Origin: Nitrospiraceae bacterium UBA6905
Lineage (GTDB): Bacteria; Nitrospirota; Thermodesulfovibrionia; Thermodesulfovibrionales; UBA6898
Assembly (NCBI GenBank): GCA_002451165.1
Contig: DKBH01000005.1
Coordinates: 21,467 to 85,466 of the forward strand
Direction: 5' to 3'
Length of the DNA stretch: 64,000 nt
Each line of letters begins with the position of its first letter. The first letter of the stretch is position 1. This document shows positions 1 through 8,311 of this stretch, piece after piece. The notes beneath the pieces are model-generated. The model was not told the origin of the DNA, did not search any database, and saw only the letters and a program-made list of their open reading frames with translations. The translations under genes were made by a program, and so were the position numbers.

Positions 1-2
1 TG

Positions 3-1268
3 ATCGAGGACCTCAGGGACGAAGCCCAGACGAAGCTCAAGGAGCCCCTTTCGGGTCTCATCTCCCGGGCGCGGATTGATACCGCGGACAGGATAGTCCA
101 TGCAGTCCAGCAGCGCTATGAGCCCGACGCCAGCCATATTGCGCGCTGGCTCGGCAGGTGGACTATGCATCCGTTTTGGGGAATATTTTTTCTCGTTGCA
201 GCGCTTGCCGTTTTCTATGCCTTTGTGGGAAAGTTCGGCGCCGGCACGCTCGTTGACTTTTTCCAGAGTGTGATTTTTGAGACCTATCTGAATCCGGCGG
301 TGGAGAAGAGCATCAGAGCGGCAGTTCCATCGGCCTTCATCCAGGATCTCTTTGTTGGGCAGTACGGCCTTGTCACCATGGCTCTGACCTATGCTGTTGC
401 TATTATCTTGCCGATCACGGCGACCTTTTTTATTGCCTTTGGTTTTCTCGAAGACAGCGGCTATCTACCACGCATCGCCGTACTTACCAACAGCACTTTT
501 GCGAAAATCGGCCTAAACGGCAAGGCCGTCCTCCCCATGGTGCTCGGACTGGGATGCGGCACCATGGCGACCATGACGACGCGTATCCTGGAATCAAAAC
601 GAGAACGGCTTATTGCCACGTTCCTCATCGCCCTTGCCATACCCTGTTCCGCACAGCTTGGCGTTATACTCGGCATGTTGGGACCATATTCCGTCAAGGT
701 AGCGATCTGGTGGATCGGGACGGTCCTGGGAGTTCTGCTCCTTGCCGGCACGATCTCTGCGAAGATAGTTCCGGGCAGCAAAGGGGATTTCTTTCTGGAG
801 ATTCCCCCCATGCGCATGCCGCGCATAAAAAATATCCTCCTGAAGACACTGAGCAGGATTGAGTGGTACCTGAAAGAAGCAGTGCCGCTCTTTGTCCTGG
901 GAACCCTTGTGCTCTTTATTCTTGATAAGACTCATCTTCTGCAGTGGCTGGAAGAGGCTGCATCGCCCCTCATCGTGAGGTTTCTGGGCCTGCCGCGAGA
1001 GGCAACGGCGGCGTTTATCATGGGTTTTCTCCGGAGAGACTACGGCGCCGCAGGTCTTTTTGAGCTCTCCAAGCAGGGACTTCTGGATGAGAACCAGATC
1101 ATTGTGAGTATTGTGACCCTGACCCTTTTTGTCCCCTGCCTCGCAAGTTTCTTCATGATCATCAAGGAGCGGGGTATGCGGATATCGCTCCTGATGTTCG
1201 GCATCATTACGATCTTTGCCCTCCTGGTCGGCGGGGGCATTAATATCGTATTGTCGCTGTTTCCCTGA
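3..1268 (+). CDS. feoB: Ferrous iron transporter FeoB, C-terminal part (5' end outside window)
   Basis: The frame is open from base 3 to the TGA at 1266-1268, so the gene enters from the left edge. FeoB is the inner-membrane Fe(II) importer. The part seen here is the membrane section: the end of the cytosolic helical linker, then several hydrophobic helices. It contains the Gate-type stretch with GLGCGTMATMTTR followed by IPCSAQLG, and a second conserved Cys in the segment TLFVPCLASFF near the C-terminus. Both cysteines are typical of FeoB pore helices. The N-terminal G domain is not in the window. An ATG at 165 is internal to the protein and is not its start. Identification rests on the Gate motif and membrane pattern and is firm. 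Confidence 0.93.
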   Translation: MEDLRDEAQTKLKEPLSGLISRARIDTADRIVHAVQQRYEPDASHIARWLGRWTMHPFWGIFFLVAALAVFYAFVGKFGAGTLVDFFQSVIFETYLNPAVEKSIRAAVPSAFIQDLFVGQYGLVTMALTYAVAIILPITATFFIAFGFLEDSGYLPRIAVLTNSTFAKIGLNGKAVLPMVLGLGCGTMATMTTRILESKRERLIATFLIALAIPCSAQLGVILGMLGPYSVKVAIWWIGTVLGVLLLAGTISAKIVPGSKGDFFLEIPPMRMPRIKNILLKTLSRIEWYLKEAVPLFVLGTLVLFILDKTHLLQWLEEAASPLIVRFLGLPREATAAFIMGFLRRDYGAAGLFELSKQGLLDENQIIVSIVTLTLFVPCLASFFMIIKERGMRISLLMFGIITIFALLVGGGINIVLSLFP

Positions 1269-1277
1269 GCCGCTCTT

Positions 1278-1307
1278 TTGACAGGCCTTTCTGCAGGCGG
1301 GTATAAT
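1278..1307 (+). promoter_or_regulatory. Near-consensus sigma70 promoter in front of the PBP1A gene
   Basis: TTGACA lies at 1278-1283 and TATAAT at 1302-1307, with an 18-nt spacer. Transcription would start near 1314, which coincides with the TTG codons (1313, 1319) used as the likely translation start of the next gene. The transcript would therefore be leaderless or nearly so. Confidence 0.7.
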
Positions 1308-1312
1308 CGTAC

Positions 1313-3619
1313 TTGACCTTGAAAACGCGACTCATCATTATTCTTGTTCTCTCTTCCGTTCTTCTCGGCGGCATAGCAGGAGGATATCTTGCACTCATGC
1401 GGGGAATACCGTCTATCGATGAACTCAAGCACTACCATGCAGTCCCGGGAACAAAGATTTTTGCTGATGACGATGTTCTCATCGGAGAACTGAAGGCTGA
1501 AAAGGGCATCTTTCTTCCCATCAAGAACATTCCAAAGCATATGACGCAGGCGCTCATTGCTGTGGAGGACTCTCGATTCTTTAAGCATAAAGGGATAGAC
1601 TATATTGCCATTGCCCGCGCCATGGTAAAGGATATCATCCATGTGAGCCTAAAAGAGGGGGGGAGCACTCTGACACAGCAGCTCGCTAAAGTGGTATTTC
1701 TGACCTCTGAAAAAACGCTCACCCGGAAAGTGAAAGAAGCGGCTCTGGCAATTCGAATCGAAAAGACCCTCACCAAGCAGGAGATCCTCGAACTCTATCT
1801 GAACAAGGTCTATTTCGGCCATGGTGCCTACGGCGTTGAGATGGCTGCGCGAACATATTTCGGGAAATCCGCACGGCAACTGTCCCTTGCCGAGGCATCC
1901 CTCATCGCCGGACTCGTCAAGGCTCCCGGAACCTATTCACCCTTTAATGATCTTGCCCGTGCAAAGGATCGGCAGCAGATTGTCCTGAGCCGTATGGAAG
2001 AGGAAGGGTATATCACCGATACGGAACGGGAGGCTGCGTATGCACAGCCCCTGTATTTTTCAAGCCTGAAGCGGGGGGCCGAGGCGAACGGCTACTTCCT
2101 GGAATATATCAGAAAATATGCCGAGGACACCTACGGTGAGGAGCTGGTGTATAAGGCGGGGCTGAAGATCTATACGACCCTGAACCGGTCCATGCAATTG
2201 TCGGCTGTCAATGCCATACAGAACGGATTGCGGGAAGTGGACAAACGGCGGGGCTGGCGCGGCGCCGCTGAGAACAAGAAGGATATCGACATAGAGAAGG
2301 AGTTAAAGACCCGGGAGATAGCAACTACGGTCGTGAATAATCCGGGAGATATATATACCGGTCTGGTGCTCCAGGTAACCGCAGAAGAAGCTACGGTCAA
2401 GACACGGGGGATGATCGGAAAGCTGTCGGTTAAGGATGCCCTTTGGGCATCAAAGGTGCTGAACAAATCGGGTAGCGTCAAGGCACTGAAGAACTTTAAC
2501 CTTACCAAAATCCTTCATCCCGGTGATGTCATCAGGGTCAGCATCAAGAGCATCCAGAACCGAAAGGTGACCCTGGCTCTTGAGCAAGAACCTGAGCTGG
2601 AAGGGGCGCTTGTTGCCCTTGAACCCTATTCCGGTTTTGTCCGCGCTATGGTCGGTGGCTATGATTTTTCACGGAGCGACTATAACCGCACCATCATGGC
2701 AAAGCGCCAGCCGGGTTCTGCCTTTAAACCTATCATCTATGCGTCTGCCCTTGATCACGGATTCACGCCTGCCAGCATTATCGTTGATGAGCCGGTCACC
2801 TATCCCGGCGGGCCCAAGGGTGAATGGCAACCCGAAAACTATGATCACGTCTATTATGGACCGACGCGTCTCCGGGAGGCGCTCACCTATTCTCGCAACG
2901 TTGTTACCGTACGGCTTGTTGATACGATGGGCATCGACAGCCTGCTGAGCTTTGCACGAACTGTTGGGGTGACTGCAGATATGCCCCGGAACCTGAGCAT
3001 CGCCCTCGGGTCCTTCAGCATCACGCCGATCGAGTTGGCATCTATTTACAATGTCTTTGCCAGCAGTGGCATGAAATCACGGCCGATCGCCATAAAATAT
3101 GTTACGGACAACAAAGGCAGGATCCTTGAAACGAATGAGCCTGAGCCTGCGCAGGTGATCAGCCCTCAGACGGCCTTTCTCATCACCTCCATGATGGAGG
3201 ATGTTGTGCAGTATGGTACCGGGTGGCGGGCAAAGGCTCTCGGCAGACCGGTTGCCGCAAAGACCGGCACGACCAACGATTATAAGGATGCCTGGTTCGT
3301 CGGCTATACCACCAACCTTGTCGCCGCTGTCTGGGTCGGTTTTGACAATGCCCGGACGCTTGGCTCGCAGGAGACGGGCGGGATGGCAGCTGCCCCTATC
3401 TGGACATCCTTCATGAGCGGCGCCGTCACAGGTGATCCTGAAGAATTTTCTCCGCCAGAAGGGGTCGTCAGCATGACCATCGACCCCAAGACCGGGCTCC
3501 TTTCCCATGACGCTGCCGCTGTCAGGGAGTATTTCAAGGAAAGTACGCAGCCCAAGCAATATACCCCTGTTCCTACTATCTGGGAGATCAGGGATCCTTC
3601 TAAATTTAACTTTGATTGA
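1313..3619 (+). CDS. mrcA: Penicillin-binding protein 1A (bifunctional transglycosylase/transpeptidase)
   Basis: A class A penicillin-binding protein of about 768 residues that polymerises lipid II and cross-links peptidoglycan in the periplasm. Residues 6-28 form the membrane anchor. The GT51 domain carries EDSRFFKHKG (about 85-94) and GGSTLTQQLAK. An OB-like insert follows. The transpeptidase domain has the catalytic SAFK tetrad (in RQPGSAFKP), SRN, and KTGT. The start is uncertain: there is no ATG before the anchor, so TTG at 1313 or 1319 is used, with no clear Shine-Dalgarno and a strong promoter directly upstream. The stop is followed after 9 nt by a small TPR gene on the same strand, probably cotranscribed. 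Confidence 0.93.
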   Translation: MTLKTRLIIILVLSSVLLGGIAGGYLALMRGIPSIDELKHYHAVPGTKIFADDDVLIGELKAEKGIFLPIKNIPKHMTQALIAVEDSRFFKHKGIDYIAIARAMVKDIIHVSLKEGGSTLTQQLAKVVFLTSEKTLTRKVKEAALAIRIEKTLTKQEILELYLNKVYFGHGAYGVEMAARTYFGKSARQLSLAEASLIAGLVKAPGTYSPFNDLARAKDRQQIVLSRMEEEGYITDTEREAAYAQPLYFSSLKRGAEANGYFLEYIRKYAEDTYGEELVYKAGLKIYTTLNRSMQLSAVNAIQNGLREVDKRRGWRGAAENKKDIDIEKELKTREIATTVVNNPGDIYTGLVLQVTAEEATVKTRGMIGKLSVKDALWASKVLNKSGSVKALKNFNLTKILHPGDVIRVSIKSIQNRKVTLALEQEPELEGALVALEPYSGFVRAMVGGYDFSRSDYNRTIMAKRQPGSAFKPIIYASALDHGFTPASIIVDEPVTYPGGPKGEWQPENYDHVYYGPTRLREALTYSRNVVTVRLVDTMGIDSLLSFARTVGVTADMPRNLSIALGSFSITPIELASIYNVFASSGMKSRPIAIKYVTDNKGRILETNEPEPAQVISPQTAFLITSMMEDVVQYGTGWRAKALGRPVAAKTGTTNDYKDAWFVGYTTNLVAAVWVGFDNARTLGSQETGGMAAAPIWTSFMSGAVTGDPEEFSPPEGVVSMTIDPKTGLLSHDAAAVREYFKESTQPKQYTPVPTIWEIRDPSKFNFD

Positions 3620-3628
3620 GGGGGAACC

Positions 3629-3916
3629 CTGAAGACATGGCAGGCCTTTCTGATCGTTGCATCATGCTGCATGGCTGCATCCGTTGCCGCTGCAGACTAT
3701 GCAGCGGGGCTATCTTTTTATAAGAAACAGCAATATGCGGAATGCATCCGGGAACTGCGGGAATACACCGATAAAAACCCCGACCCCCGAGCTTACTACT
3801 TGATGGCATATGCAAGCTATAAGCTCAGGGATTTTTCGGGGGCACGCGAGTATTTCGACAAGACATACACTCTTGATCCCGAGTTCGGCGCATCTTCTCT
3901 GGTGTTCAACAAATAG
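3629..3916 (+). CDS. Small exported TPR-repeat protein
   Basis: The frame continues from the PBP1A stop. A CTG at 3629, about 5 nt after a GAGGGGG purine run, would start a 95-residue protein with a short hydrophobic signal segment ending in an Ala-rich stretch before ADYAAG. An ATG at 3671 gives a shorter form lacking most of that signal. The remainder is about two tetratricopeptide units (SFYKKQQYAECIRELREY, then YYLMAYASYKL and AREYFDKTYTLDPEF). TPR proteins are protein-interaction scaffolds. The position 9 nt after a penicillin-binding protein suggests a periplasmic partner in envelope assembly. The CTG start is inferred from the signal peptide and not proven. Confidence 0.65.
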   Translation: MKTWQAFLIVASCCMAASVAAADYAAGLSFYKKQQYAECIRELREYTDKNPDPRAYYLMAYASYKLRDFSGAREYFDKTYTLDPEFGASSLVFNK

Positions 3917-3933
3917 GAGAGCAGGCAGAAACG

Positions 3934-4374
3934 CTATTTTTTCGGAACGCCCTTCTTTGAGATATAGACGATACAGTCCTCACAGATACGTCCGGAGGCA
4001 GTGTTGCATATCATTCTGTTAAGTTCCCAGCAGGGCTTCGTCTTATCGATATAGGCAGAGCACTTCCCTTTGCGTTCCGAAGGACAGTTCGTGATTTCCC
4101 AGCAGGGAGCGTAATCCAGCAGCTTCTTGATGCCCTCGATGCTGATTTTCTTGTTATGGATGAGATCCCGCAGACAGCGGAGCCACTTGATATCATTTTC
4201 TGAATAGAACCGGTTCTTGTTCCTCCGGGCTGGCTTAATAAGCCCATGCTTCTCATACAGTCGGAGCGTCTGGTCGGTCGTTCCAATCAGCTCCGCAACT
4301 ATACCGATAGGATAGAGAGGCAAGTTCTGTTTCTCTTCTTCACTGAGATCTTTCTTCATCTTTTCTTTTGCCAT
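3934..4374 (-). CDS. MerR-family transcriptional regulator with Cys-rich CWE tail
   Basis: 146 residues. A winged-helix MerR DNA-binding domain spans about 20-90, with YPIGIVAELIGTTDQTLRLYE followed by HGLIKPARRNKNRFY, resembling HspR/GlnR-type members. The C-terminal half is Cys-rich: PCWEITNCP, then C at intervals, a second PCWELNRMIC, then GRICEDC. This paired CW arrangement recurs in proteins of anaerobes and could bind a metal or an Fe-S cluster; that function is inferred. The gene is divergent from atpB across a 189-bp gap containing a strong palindrome, so it may control itself, atpBE, or both. Confidence 0.85.
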   Translation of the reverse strand: MAKEKMKKDLSEEEKQNLPLYPIGIVAELIGTTDQTLRLYEKHGLIKPARRNKNRFYSENDIKWLRCLRDLIHNKKISIEGIKKLLDYAPCWEITNCPSERKGKCSAYIDKTKPCWELNRMICNTASGRICEDCIVYISKKGVPKK

Positions 4375-4505
4375 GATATTGTTTCTGCAGCACGCACGGG
4401 AGCTTTTCTGGTAATCACAATTATTAATACACTTTTAAAATGGAAAATGCAAGTTTTTTGCATTTATTGTCATTTCTTATAGACCTATAACAGGGCGGCA
4501 AAACC

Positions 4506-4543
4506 TTGACTTCGCGTAATTTCCTTAGGTAATATTACCCTAA
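4506..4543 (+). promoter_or_regulatory. Putative atpB promoter with palindromic operator
   Basis: TTGACT (4506-4511) and TAATAT (4530-4535) are 18 nt apart. A palindrome covers 4525-4543: the core GGTAATATTACC (4528-4539) is a perfect 12-bp inverted repeat and the flanks extend it as TTAGG...CCCTAA with one extra base. It overlaps the -10 element. AAAGGAG at 4552-4558 is the ribosome binding site. The divergent MerR protein is the obvious candidate ligand, by inference. Confidence 0.5.
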
Positions 4544-4563
4544 TTTTCTCCAAAGGAGACCGT

Positions 4564-5250
4564 ATGCACGAAGAAAAACTCTTGATGGATCTTTTCATAA
4601 ATCCTCACGCAGTACCCCATTACGTATCCTATGCCTTTCTTGCATCTCTCCTCCTGATAGCGACAGCACTGATGGTGAGGAGATCCCTTCAGCTCGTGCC
4701 GACCGGCCTTCAGAACTTTATGGAAACCGTCGTTGAAGCGATCCTGAACCTCTGCGAGGAGAACATCGGGCATCACTGGGCCAAGCATTTTTTCCCCTTT
4801 ATCGGAACCATTGCCCTGTATATTGTGGTCTGCAACTTCATGGGGCTTATCCCCGGCTTCTTTTCGCCGACGAGCAATATCAACAACAATGTTGCCCTTG
4901 CGATACCGGTCTTTTTGGCGACGCATATCTACGGTATCAGGGTCCACGGATTCGGCTATTTGAAGCACTTTCTCGGCCCGATCCGGTCGATTGCGGCATT
5001 ACCGCTCATGATCCTGATCTTCGTGATAGAACTGATTGGCCAGCTGGTTAGGCCTGTCACACTTTCAGTCAGGCTTTTCGGCAATATGGTCGCAAAGCAT
5101 ATCATCCTGCTAGTACTTGCATCTCTCTCGCCCTGGATCATTCCAACGGCGATTCTCGCGCTCGGAACACTGGTGAGTATCATCCAGGCATTCGTCTTTA
5201 CGCTGCTCGCCACCTTGTATCTCGCTGGTGCCGTTGAAGAGGCACATTAA
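4564..5250 (+). CDS. atpB: ATP synthase F0 subunit a
   Basis: 228 residues, normal for a bacterial a subunit, with a clear AAAGGAG ribosome binding site. The essential arginine lies in the motif SVRLFGNMVAKH in the penultimate helix region, and GLIPGFFSPTSNINNN is the usual loop pattern. Subunit a forms the ion half-channels against the c ring in the inner membrane. Only subunit c follows; the remaining atp genes are not here, so the F0 a/c pair is split from the F1 genes, as seen in some Deltaproteobacteria. Confidence 0.96.
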   Translation: MHEEKLLMDLFINPHAVPHYVSYAFLASLLLIATALMVRRSLQLVPTGLQNFMETVVEAILNLCEENIGHHWAKHFFPFIGTIALYIVVCNFMGLIPGFFSPTSNINNNVALAIPVFLATHIYGIRVHGFGYLKHFLGPIRSIAALPLMILIFVIELIGQLVRPVTLSVRLFGNMVAKHIILLVLASLSPWIIPTAILALGTLVSIIQAFVFTLLATLYLAGAVEEAH

Positions 5251-5282
5251 TGAAAGTTCTGAAGAAAGGAGGGAAGAACCAG

Positions 5283-5627
5283 ATGAAAAAGATTCTTTCT
5301 CTCGCACTGCTGGCATGTGTCGTTGTCTGTCTGCTTGCTCCGGTCATGGTCTTCGCTGAGGAGGCTGCTGCCAAGGCAGAAGGCGGATCAGGAGGCAGCA
5401 TGGCTGCGCTTGCAGCCGGCATCGCTATCGGCGTTGCCGCATTCGGTACCGGTATCGGTCAGGGCCTCGGCCTGAAAGGTGCTACCGAGGGCATTGCAAG
5501 GAACCCGGGTGCTTCGGGCAAGATCACGACGACCCTGATTATCGGTCTCGCCATGATCGAGTCCCTTGCAATCTATGCTCTGCTGGTATCACTCGGTATC
5601 CTCATCAACCAGAAGATGTTCTTCTAA
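5283..5627 (+). CDS. atpE: ATP synthase F0 subunit c with N-terminal extension
   Basis: The start is ATG 5283, behind AAGGAGG. The 114-residue protein begins with a signal-like hydrophobic segment (residues 1-25, ending VMVFAEEAAA). The usual two-helix hairpin follows, with GTGIGQG in helix 1 and GLAMIESLAIY in helix 2, joined by the polar loop GIARNPGASGK. The ion-binding carboxylate is E93. Q60, S94 and Y98 fall at the same spacing as the Q32, E65, S66 and Y70 sodium ligands known from the Ilyobacter tartaricus c ring, so sodium coupling is possible. A bidirectional terminator follows. Confidence 0.95.
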   Translation: MKKILSLALLACVVVCLLAPVMVFAEEAAAKAEGGSGGSMAALAAGIAIGVAAFGTGIGQGLGLKGATEGIARNPGASGKITTTLIIGLAMIESLAIYALLVSLGILINQKMFF

Positions 5628-5645
5628 GAATATCTGCAAAAGTCA

Positions 5646-5675
5646 AAAAGGGTCGTGGATATCACGGCCCTTTTT
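5646..5675. terminator. Bidirectional intrinsic terminator between atpE and the PAS-GAF gene
   Basis: A run AAAAGGGTCGTG pairs with CACGGCCCTTTT around a GATAT loop (one G-T wobble on the + strand). It is flanked by A-run and T-run, so it can terminate both convergent transcripts. Its right half is also the last codons (K-G-P-stop) of the minus-strand gene. Confidence 0.8.
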
Positions 5676-7266
5676 GTTGCTCGGGCACCTCCACAGCAGT
5701 GCGTTTCCCGGGAGCTGCGTGCAACTTCTCGTACATGCGTGCATTTTCTATGGCAATGCCGCACTGTTCAGCAAGGGCCACGCTGAAATCGATCTCGTCC
5801 TGACTGAAGGTTCTGTGGATGTCGGTAAGAAGCCGGAGTACGCCGATAACCCTGCCGTGCGCAATAATCGGAAGCGTCAAAACACTCTTGATCCCTTCCT
5901 CCCCTGCCTCTTTCTTGTAGGCTATCCGATCGTCCGTCATCACATCATAGATCGCAACAGGCTTTTCGTTCAGGGCCTCCCTGATATTTTCTTCGGTGTC
6001 CACCGGCCCCCTGCTCAGATACCGTTCAGTCAACCCATGCGCTGCAACAAGCTCCAGCTTCTTGCCCGAATTATCAAGCAGACGGATCGTTGCTGCCTTG
6101 AGCCTCATGACGGCAGGGATCATCCTGACGATCATGTTCAAAACCTCATGGACATTGAGGGTCGAGCTGATCGTTTTGGTAACCGCCTGGAAAATATCGA
6201 GATATTCCCGTTCCCGCGAGACAACTCGTTCGAAGTGCCGGGCATTCATGATAGCAATCGCGGCCTGCTCGGCAAGAGCGGCAAGGAATTTCAGATCTTC
6301 ATCCGAATAAGCAACCGGCTCGGCAGTATACATCCTGAGCAGCCCGATTACTTCGTCCTTGACTCTGAGCGGAATGGACAGGATGCTCCGGATACCCTCT
6401 TTTTCAGCCTCCTTGCGGTATTTTGCCGACTTGTCCTCGGTAATGTCATAGATAGAGACCGGTTTTCCCGCAAGGGCATCATCCACAGAACGATCATACT
6501 CAACAGGACCCTTGTTCACATAGCTTTCGCTCAGGCCGTGATAGGCAGCGATCTCGAGCTGGTTCTTCTCCTTGTTCAGGAGGCGCACCAGGCTTGCTTT
6601 CATGTTCATGACCTTGACGACATTCGTCACGATAAGGTTCAGCACCTCTTCCAGGGAAAGGCTGGTACTGATGGCTTTGCAGACGTTCTGATAGCTTTCG
6701 AGATAGATCCGCTTGGAGAATATCTTTTCGGCACAGACAGGGCACATGGAATGCGTAAAATCACCGAACCCCTGTTCCCCGAGGTACGCTTCCAGCTGCT
6801 CCCACGTATCGTCATCGTGGCGTATCTTCTTGCACCAGCCGCATATGGGGATGAGTCGGTCCAGCTTCTCCGTCCTGAGCTGAAACGGCCTGAGCCCCTT
6901 GAAACGGGAGGTCTCCCGAAAGGAAAGGACAACCCCCTCGTAATTTCCGTCAATGAAAAATGGTGATATGTGCGCTTCCACAAGGATCTTCCCGCCCGCT
7001 GAAGCGACAAAAAGATTTCTCTGTCCTGGTTTCCGCAAATTCATGCCGGATGCTATCTGGTCACAAAAGGCATTCCCTTCCTCATCCTCGAACTGTGGGA
7101 ACCGCTCAGCTCCGCTCCCGGACATTACAGCATCGGCAGGGATGCCGGTAATGGCAGCAGCACCGCGATTCCAGTACCGAATGCTTCCGTTCCGCGCAAT
7201 AAGACAGACACCGTCAGCGATATGTTCCAGTATACGGTGATAGAGCTTCAATTTCCTGTCGAACAT
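5662..7266 (-). CDS. PAS-GAF-GAF sensor protein without output domain
   Basis: 534 residues. A PAS domain (about 5-125) is followed by ICGWCKKIRHDDDTWEQLE and HSMCPVCAE. This is the four-Cys motif often found after PAS domains in Nitrospirota and Desulfobacterota signalling proteins. Two related GAF domains follow (about 185-345 and 355-515), each with a SILSIPL or SVLTLPI strand motif and a closing AIxNAR helix. No kinase, GGDEF, HD-GYP or DNA-binding domain follows; the protein ends shortly after the second GAF. It could act on a partner or be the sensory half of a split system. No membrane segment is seen, so it is cytoplasmic. Its 3' end overlaps the terminator it shares with atpE. Confidence 0.85.
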   Translation of the reverse strand: MFDRKLKLYHRILEHIADGVCLIARNGSIRYWNRGAAAITGIPADAVMSGSGAERFPQFEDEEGNAFCDQIASGMNLRKPGQRNLFVASAGGKILVEAHISPFFIDGNYEGVVLSFRETSRFKGLRPFQLRTEKLDRLIPICGWCKKIRHDDDTWEQLEAYLGEQGFGDFTHSMCPVCAEKIFSKRIYLESYQNVCKAISTSLSLEEVLNLIVTNVVKVMNMKASLVRLLNKEKNQLEIAAYHGLSESYVNKGPVEYDRSVDDALAGKPVSIYDITEDKSAKYRKEAEKEGIRSILSIPLRVKDEVIGLLRMYTAEPVAYSDEDLKFLAALAEQAAIAIMNARHFERVVSREREYLDIFQAVTKTISSTLNVHEVLNMIVRMIPAVMRLKAATIRLLDNSGKKLELVAAHGLTERYLSRGPVDTEENIREALNEKPVAIYDVMTDDRIAYKKEAGEEGIKSVLTLPIIAHGRVIGVLRLLTDIHRTFSQDEIDFSVALAEQCGIAIENARMYEKLHAAPGKRTAVEVPEQQKGP

Positions 7267-7354
7267 GGTGCCACGCCGCTTCCTTATTTTTTCTCCAAAG
7301 ATATCAAAAAAGCATTATAATTATACATCAGTCCTGCAGTTCTACTGGAAAGAA

Positions 7355-8305
7355 ATGTTACTGATCACTGATTTGCGCAAAATTACCGGGCAGTTCACTA
7401 AGAGTGTCCTGACTCTGGGGAACTTTGACGGCATCCACCTGGGTCACCAGGAACTGGTGCGCATGGTAATCAGACGGGCTCGTGAGATCGGCGGCCAAAG
7501 CATGGTCGTGACCTTCCGGCCCCACCCCCTCAAGATTCTGGCACCGGAAAAATGTCCACCCCTTATCAGCATCTATGAGGAGAAGATACGGATTTTCGAA
7601 AAGCTCGGCATCGACGTGCTCGTCAAGATACCGTTTAGTCTGCAATTTGCGGAGATGACGCCCCGAGATTTCGTCAAAGGCGTGCTATGTGATATGCTCG
7701 GGGCGAAAGATATCTTTGTCGGCTATAACTACCGCTTCGGCAAGGGCCGCGAAGGGACCACACAGACGCTGAAACAGATGGGCAAGGAGTTCGGGTTCAA
7801 TGTTCATGAGGTCGAACAGATATCCCTAAAAGGAGAGGTCATCAGCAGCACAAAGATCCGGCAGCTCCTGCGCGCCGGTGAGGTTGAGCACGCAGCACGG
7901 CTCCTGGGCAGACCCTATGCAATCACAGGCATCGTCGTCAAGGGTGACAGCAGGGGTAAGGCCCTGGGATTTCCGACAGCCAATATCGCGTCGAGGCACA
8001 GCATTATTCCTGCGAACGGCGTATATGCCGTCAAGCTTCTAGCACGGGAGCGGTGCTATGACGGCATCGTCAACATCGGCACCCGGCCCACCTTTGACGC
8101 GGGGTCGCTCGCCATCGAGGTCCATGTCTTCAGTTTCAACGAAGACCTTTACGGCGAAGAGATTACGCTCTTTTTCCTGCGGAAGATACGGGAAGAGAAG
8201 AAGTTCATTACTGCTGAAGCCCTTAGGGAGCAGATAACCCGGGATATCGGGACCGCAAAGGAAATCCTTTCCGCAAGCCCGGAATGCATTGACCTGGGGA
8301 TCTGA
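7355..8305 (+). CDS. ribF: Bifunctional riboflavin kinase / FAD synthetase
   Basis: Makes FMN and FAD from riboflavin and ATP. From ATG 7355 (GGAAAG upstream) the protein has 316 residues, the usual length. The N-terminal nucleotidyltransferase shows LTLGNFDGIHLGHQ and RPHPLKIL; the C-terminal flavokinase shows GRPYAITGIVVKGDSRG and GFPTANI. The frame is open upstream to 7265 but that stretch lacks family similarity, so the internal ATG is chosen. It is divergent from the PAS-GAF gene and convergent with the pilin operon. Confidence 0.95.
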   Translation: MLLITDLRKITGQFTKSVLTLGNFDGIHLGHQELVRMVIRRAREIGGQSMVVTFRPHPLKILAPEKCPPLISIYEEKIRIFEKLGIDVLVKIPFSLQFAEMTPRDFVKGVLCDMLGAKDIFVGYNYRFGKGREGTTQTLKQMGKEFGFNVHEVEQISLKGEVISSTKIRQLLRAGEVEHAARLLGRPYAITGIVVKGDSRGKALGFPTANIASRHSIIPANGVYAVKLLARERCYDGIVNIGTRPTFDAGSLAIEVHVFSFNEDLYGEEITLFFLRKIREEKKFITAEALREQITRDIGTAKEILSASPECIDLGI

Positions 8306-8311
8306 AATCGG

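Noticed and set aside
5566..6966. 466-codon plus-strand open frame
   Set aside because: It is antisense to the PAS-GAF-GAF gene, whose domains are unmistakable; the plus-strand translation has no recognisable domain.
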